From contig NZ_ATZA01000006.1 of the NCBI RefSeq assembly GCF_000427965.1, forward strand, positions 10,360 to 74,359: 64,000 bases of DNA, written 5' to 3'. Position 1 is the first letter of the stretch; every line of letters starts with the position of its first letter. The translations under genes were made by a program, and so were the position numbers. The notes beneath the pieces are model-generated. The model saw only the letters and a list, made by a program, of their open reading frames with translations, did no database searches and had not been told where the DNA came from. The DNA comes from Olivibacter sitiensis DSM 17696 (GTDB lineage: Bacteria; Bacteroidota; Bacteroidia; Sphingobacteriales; Sphingobacteriaceae). Shown here piece by piece: positions 59,956 through 64,000 of this stretch.

Positions 59956-59997
59956 GATATGCGATATGCGATATGCGATATGCGATATGCGATATGC
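59956..59997. repeat. Six tandem copies of a heptamer (GATATGC)
   Basis: Perfect 7-base tandem repeat, six units, in the short gap between tdh and kbl, about 20 bases upstream of the kbl start codon on the minus strand. Copy number could change by slippage, altering kbl leader length without touching any reading frame. Confidence 0.95.
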
Positions 59998-60012
59998 ATT
60001 TTAATCTAAGGT

Positions 60013-60975
60013 CTATATTTCTAAAATACTCCTGCGGTATTTCTCGCCTAGCTTCTCCAGCATTTCTTTAGTCATGGCATCTATGTCAAATCGTGGTTGC
60101 CAACCCCAATCTTGTTTTGCTGTGCTGCCGTCAATAGCCTTGGGCCAAGAATCCGCAATCGACTGCCTGAAATCGGGTTGGTAGATGATTTCAAAATCTG
60201 GATGCCATTTCCTGATAGAGGCTGTGAGCTCGGAAGGGGAGAAGCTGATGCCGGAAAGATTGTACGAAGTGCGTATGCTTAGGTTATCGGCAGGTGCTTC
60301 CATGAGCTCCACGGTTCCCCGCAAGGCATCATCCATGTAAATCATGGGCAGATAGGTGTCTTCTGACAAGAAGCAGGTAAACGTTTCGCCCTTAACCGCC
60401 TTGTGGAAAATATCTACCGCATAATCCGTAGTGCCGCCTCCTGGCAAACTTTGGTAACTGATGATGCCCGGGTAGCGAACGGAGCGGATATCCATGCCGT
60501 AGCGTTTGTAATAGTAATTGCTCCAGTTCTCTGACGCGGCCTTGCTGATACCGTATACGGTGGTGGGATAGAGCACTGCATGTTGGGGTGCTAAATTCCT
60601 GTCTACATGATCGCCAAATACGGCAATGGAGCTTGGAAAAAAAATCTTTTTGATACCGTTGGCGCGCGCTACTTCCAATACATTGAAATAGGTTTGCGTG
60701 TTGAGTTGCCAAGTGTTCAATGGATCGGCCTCCCCTCTGGCAGATAGAATGGCAGCCAGGTGATATATCTGGGTGACATGGTGTTTTTTTACGAGTTCAT
60801 CCAGCCTTTTGGCATCCGTGACGTCCAGTACTTCAAAAACGCCGTCGTGATTTTCTTTTGGTCTAAGATCGGAGGCGATGATATGGTCTGCTCCGTAGAT
60901 ATTGGAAAGATATCCTGTTAGGGCAGATCCGATTTGCCCGTTGGCACCGATAACCAAAATATTTTCTGTTCTCAT
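60013..60975 (-). CDS. tdh: L-threonine 3-dehydrogenase, SDR (NAD-epimerase-like) type
   Basis: Oxidises L-threonine with NAD to 2-amino-3-ketobutyrate, the substrate of Kbl encoded next. The extended short-chain dehydrogenase fold is visible: ILVIGANGQIG at the start, IYHLAAILSARGE, active-site Tyr-x3-Lys in TTVYGISKAASENW, then SVRYPGIISY. ATG 60975 is used because it directly opens the nucleotide-binding strand; the earlier frame to 61032 adds 19 unrelated residues. 320 residues, the size of the Flavobacterium-type epimerase-like TDH (not the zinc-dependent E. coli type). Confidence 0.94.
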   Translation of the reverse strand: MRTENILVIGANGQIGSALTGYLSNIYGADHIIASDLRPKENHDGVFEVLDVTDAKRLDELVKKHHVTQIYHLAAILSARGEADPLNTWQLNTQTYFNVLEVARANGIKKIFFPSSIAVFGDHVDRNLAPQHAVLYPTTVYGISKAASENWSNYYYKRYGMDIRSVRYPGIISYQSLPGGGTTDYAVDIFHKAVKGETFTCFLSEDTYLPMIYMDDALRGTVELMEAPADNLSIRTSYNLSGISFSPSELTASIRKWHPDFEIIYQPDFRQSIADSWPKAIDGSTAKQDWGWQPRFDIDAMTKEMLEKLGEKYRRSILEI

Positions 60976-61029
60976 GGTGAGTATATTGTGTTTTTTTATT
61001 GTATTGTTGTCTGAAGTTTTTATTTCGAT

Positions 61030-61037
61030 CAAAAATA
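61030..61037 (-). promoter_or_regulatory. Candidate -7 element for tdh in the divergent spacer
   Basis: Minus-strand TATTTTTG, a perfect TAnnTTTG, 54 bases before the tdh ATG. The spacer (60976-61158) is very AT-rich and divergent, suiting control of tdh/kbl by the Lrp-type protein, but no clear Lrp box was recognised. Confidence 0.35.
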
Positions 61038-61158
61038 ATTAATAAAGATTTATTGATTTATAATATTTGCTTAATCAGTAAAAATTATGCTTATTTGATT
61101 TTTTTAAGATTTTATTTTCTTTTTGTGTTGTGCCAATTTTAGTGTTACAAAAAATTTT

Positions 61159-61629
61159 ATGGAAAATTTAAATGCGCTGGATGAAACCGATCGTGCCATA
61201 TTGCGCGTCCTGCAGCAAGATGCGAAAAAAACGACCAAAGAAATTGCCTCCCAACTGAATCTTTCCATTTCACCGGTCTATGAACGTATACGTAAGCTAG
61301 AGCAACAGGGCTATATCAAGAAGTATGTGGCCATACTCGATCAAAAACTATTGAAGAGACCCATTACCACTTTTTGCCAGGTTTCCATGCGGTACCACAA
61401 TGAGGCATTTATTGAGAATTTTGAACGGGAGATCCAGCAATTTGAGGAAGTGCAGGAATGTTGCCATATGGCGGGACAGGTTGATTTCCTTTTGAAGATC
61501 AATGTGGAAAGCCTAGAGGCCTATCACGATTTCGTACGGCACAAGCTTTCCAAGATCGAAAATATCGGCGTGAGCAACAGTACCTTTGTGCTCAAGGAAA
61601 TCAAGCGTACCTCGGCCCTGTATTTTTAA
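61159..61629 (+). CDS. Lrp/AsnC-family transcriptional regulator
   Basis: 156 residues. N-terminal helix-turn-helix: LDETDRAILRVLQQDAKKTTKEIASQLNLSISPVYERIRKLEQQGYIKKY, the Lrp signature; C-terminal RAM ligand domain (FEEVQECCHMAGQVDFLLKINVESLEAYHDFVRHKLSKIENIGVSNSTFVL). Start at ATG 61159; an upstream TTG at 61123 would add a hydrophobic stretch foreign to the family. Divergent from tdh/kbl, so it likely responds to an amino acid (threonine or glycine are candidates) to control them (inference). It ends tail-to-tail with the next gene, overlapping its stop codon. Confidence 0.95.
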   Translation: MENLNALDETDRAILRVLQQDAKKTTKEIASQLNLSISPVYERIRKLEQQGYIKKYVAILDQKLLKRPITTFCQVSMRYHNEAFIENFEREIQQFEEVQECCHMAGQVDFLLKINVESLEAYHDFVRHKLSKIENIGVSNSTFVLKEIKRTSALYF

Positions 61630-64000
61630 AACCGATAGGCAGATAGGGTGCGTTCGTTCGTGGCGCAAAGGAGGTAGCGACCGCCGTCGTTCTTCAACCT
61701 GCCAAAGTAAAAATTGGGCAGCCCATTGACGGGAAACCCTTTTACCGGGCTACCGTCTTCCTCAAAAAGATACAGCAATCTCTCACTGCCGGAGGCAATG
61801 CCTACGAGTTGGCGTTTATTGTTCTGAGCAAAAAACTGTGGCCTGTCCGTTATGTCCTGGTTGAAGCTATGGTCGTATATCAGAGAGCTGTCGGCATTGT
61901 TGTACACGTAGAGATGTCGCCGGTCTAGTACCACAAATTCAGGAATGCTGTCGCCAGCAATGTTCTGAGCATCGAAGAAATGGGTGCTGCCCCAAGAGGC
62001 GATGCGTTTGCGCAATTGTTTGTTGTCAAAAAAGAAACTTTTGATGTTCCCTGAGGTGTCGCTGGTAATGACACGTGACCGCGAAGGATCATTGTCCACC
62101 AATTCCAGGCCGAAGCGATTGTTGAAGTGTGCCCCGGTAGCGTCCTCGTTTAAACCTACTAGGCCTCCATTGAAGTTAAAGAAATAGGCCTTGCCAATAT
62201 CGGTCATTGCAATGACGTATTTGACATCGGCGAGCGTTGCCGTTTTGAGGTCGAAAAGTATATTTCCGCTAACGGTTTTGTCGCGCCAACCATCCAAGGT
62301 TTGCCCTTTTCCATCGTATGCCAGTATATGTTCTCCCGCAGGAATATAGATCCTTAGTTCCTCGCCCTGTTCCACAATAGTGGCTCCATAGCTGGCTGCT
62401 GGCTTAAGTTCTACGGGGAACCCGGGCAATGGCTTCCCGTCTGCCCAAAAACGGTATAGTTTTTCCTTGGTGGTCAATACGATGGAGCGGTCTGCCAATT
62501 GTTGGATTTGGCCAAGGGCGGGACCACTCAGGGTGGCTCTCCAGAGCTGTTTTCCATTGTTATTCAGGGCGTATAGTTGTCCGTTGTCCGTTTGTGCGAG
62601 TATGAACTTGCTTGTGTCATTGTATTGCAGTACGGCAGGCGGTACGCTTAGTGGACCATTGACGTTGAAGTCCCATACTGTTTTTTTTGCTTGTTGATCG
62701 GATGGGATATACTTGGCATACAGATTTGTGAAAAAGGCGCCATTATAGCCTGATAGTTGTATGGACAGGCCGTAGAAACGCTTGAATCCGTAGTCATCTT
62801 CGTTATCATAACGCTTGAAAACGTTGGATTTGAGGTTGCGTCGGAGGTTGTTGCCGGCATTGGCATTGTGAAGGAAAAACGATATATTGGCCTTATGCGC
62901 CTGCATGTTGTCAAACTCGATGTACTCTGCCATGGTGCCCAGCAGCTTATGCTGCCTATAATTTTGACGGTAGTGTTGAAGTGTACTCTGGGTATTGGCG
63001 CAGATATAATAGTCGTCCAAAACGATAAAATAAGGCCTTTGAAAATCTACCAAAGGATCGCCGAAGCTGTAGTAGAGCAAGTTGGAATTATCCATTCGGT
63101 AGATGCTATCCTGTAGCGATGTGCTAAGGTGAGGTATAATGGAATCGAATGTAGCTCTGTCCTTGATCTTCAAGATGCCTATTTGCTCTCGGGTATTTAG
63201 CTCAAGGTAGGCAAATTCATTATCCCAGAGCGGGATGAACGTGGAGTCGATATCCACCTTTTGGTTGGTACGGATATGCGCAAACTGCTGGTTCATGCCG
63301 TCCAATTGTTTTCTGTTTTTTAGTAGTTGCACCAGCCCAGCATGAAAAAGTGTGTAGTCCGAAAGTGCAAAGGAAACAAATGAAGCGGTGTTTTCAGGGG
63401 CTGCCCGCTTAATGGTTTGTGGCACCGCTTGCTGCTGGGCAAACAAGCCCAAATACATGTTCCTGGCACTATCCAGATCGCTGGGGCCACTGAACATGAT
63501 GGCATCACTCTTGTAGTTCAGGTTCAGGCTGGTCATGCCCTTCCACCCTTTTAGGATATTGAGTACATTGCCTGTTTTGCGGCTCATCATCTGCTGTATA
63601 GTTGGCAACAATTGCCCTTGATTGAGGTATAAGGTCAAGAGATTGCTTGCGGCCTTTTGTCGGTTGGTCTGTATCTTTTCGACTAGGTGCGGAGAAAGGT
63701 GCGCCGCATTTTCATCCAGCGATGCAACAACCAACTCTTTAGAAAAACTAAGTACAGCGGCATCTTGCCTAAAACCGATGTACAGATCACCGCCGAAATT
63801 TTTCAACGTAACATTAAAACAATTAGGAATACTATCTACGTCCGATAGGCTTATGTTTTCTATCTTCGTCAAAAGGCTGGTGGCCTCTTTTGTGCTGGTT
63901 TTTTGAGCAAAGGGGATGCTGATAAGCCAGTCAAGGCTATCTCCACTCTGGGGGTGGAAGGAGAGGTAAATGCGTTGCCTTGCCAGTAGCTCCCCGAAGG
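61626..64000 (-). CDS. Large protein with DUF3352-like and C-terminal beta-propeller-like parts, N-terminus outside the window
   Basis: The frame stays open to the right edge without a credible start codon (it reads ...RQRIYLSFHPQSGDSLDW before residue L-TKIEN), so the gene is partial. The first half resembles DUF3352-type lipoproteins (AVLSFSKELVVASLDENAA, LNILKGWKGMTSLNLNYKSDAIMFSG). The second half has repeated propeller-type strands (ILAQTDNGQLYALNNNGKQLWRATL, YVIAMTDIGKAYFFNFNGGLVG, VFVVLDRRHLYVYNN-like, LLYLFEEDGSPVKGFPVNGLP) as in PQQ/WD-like folds. No catalytic motif was identified. More than 790 residues are in view. Function unknown. The stop overlaps the Lrp gene stop on the other strand. 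Confidence 0.65.
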   Translation of the reverse strand, partial: FGELLARQRIYLSFHPQSGDSLDWLISIPFAQKTSTKEATSLLTKIENISLSDVDSIPNCFNVTLKNFGGDLYIGFRQDAAVLSFSKELVVASLDENAAHLSPHLVEKIQTNRQKAASNLLTLYLNQGQLLPTIQQMMSRKTGNVLNILKGWKGMTSLNLNYKSDAIMFSGPSDLDSARNMYLGLFAQQQAVPQTIKRAAPENTASFVSFALSDYTLFHAGLVQLLKNRKQLDGMNQQFAHIRTNQKVDIDSTFIPLWDNEFAYLELNTREQIGILKIKDRATFDSIIPHLSTSLQDSIYRMDNSNLLYYSFGDPLVDFQRPYFIVLDDYYICANTQSTLQHYRQNYRQHKLLGTMAEYIEFDNMQAHKANISFFLHNANAGNNLRRNLKSNVFKRYDNEDDYGFKRFYGLSIQLSGYNGAFFTNLYAKYIPSDQQAKKTVWDFNVNGPLSVPPAVLQYNDTSKFILAQTDNGQLYALNNNGKQLWRATLSGPALGQIQQLADRSIVLTTKEKLYRFWADGKPLPGFPVELKPAASYGATIVEQGEELRIYIPAGEHILAYDGKGQTLDGWRDKTVSGNILFDLKTATLADVKYVIAMTDIGKAYFFNFNGGLVGLNEDATGAHFNNRFGLELVDNDPSRSRVITSDTSGNIKSFFFDNKQLRKRIASWGSTHFFDAQNIAGDSIPEFVVLDRRHLYVYNNADSSLIYDHSFNQDITDRPQFFAQNNKRQLVGIASGSERLLYLFEEDGSPVKGFPVNGLPNFYFGRLKNDGGRYLLCATNERTLSAYRF

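Noticed and set aside
59956-59997. Short tandem repeats as a possible CRISPR array
   Set aside because: Units are 7 bases, directly abutting, with no spacers and no cas genes.

Overview
The window looks like a chromosomal segment of a Bacteroidota member, most likely a Sphingobacteriaceae-type soil or plant-associated organism. This rests on two SusC/SusD pairs, an ECF sigma/FecR pair wired to a SusC with an STN domain, Bacteroidota-type lipoprotein signals, promoter-like TAnnTTTG elements and an SDR-type threonine dehydrogenase. I could not run a search, so genus and species are not assigned.

Layout. (1) 1-16474 is an extracytoplasmic catabolic region: a SusC/SusD pair, a sorbosone-dehydrogenase-like lipoprotein with a cytochrome c tail, an exported RidA protein, an exported amidohydrolase, a PLP enzyme with a Tat-like signal, a Tat-exported Gfo/Idh/MocA oxidoreductase, a large zinc metalloprotease, and convergently a GMC oxidoreductase with its Tat-targeted small subunit. 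(2) 16545-33683, all minus strand, is a polysaccharide utilisation locus: ECF sigma, FecR, a terminator, SusC, SusD, a small lipoprotein, GH28, GH2, sialate-O-acetylesterase-type esterase, GH28, and a GC-rich gene of unrecognised family. An acetylated, probably pectic glycan is the likely substrate (inference). (3) 33852-38573 holds a macroglobulin-like exported protein, an AAA/DUF4143 ATPase bracketed by two truncated GIY-YIG fragments, an intact GIY-YIG gene, the initiator tRNA-fMet, and a duplicated tRNA/GIY-YIG segment. (4) 38734-50568 is mostly housekeeping: era, a Fur-family regulator with a Zn/Cd-type P-type ATPase, a sialidase-like remnant, an L,D-transpeptidase, a methyltransferase, class I aldolase, a UbiD decarboxylase, a half-size DUF1456 protein, a DbpA-like helicase and a PAP2 phosphatase. 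(5) 50578-58606 is a tightly packed four-gene minus-strand operon: an HD domain fused to a Pycsar-type membrane effector, an SdiA-regulated-type lipoprotein, a 1200-residue protein joining a degenerate metallophosphatase, an atypical-kinase-like segment and a BamA-type barrel, and a GAF protein. (6) 58749-61629 is threonine degradation: kbl, tdh and a divergent Lrp/AsnC regulator, with a six-copy heptamer repeat between kbl and tdh. (7) A beta-propeller-like protein runs off the right edge.

The best candidates for something undescribed are the four-gene operon of region 5 and the exported PLP-enzyme/RidA/amidohydrolase group of region 1. No CRISPR array, insertion sequence, integrase or rRNA was seen.
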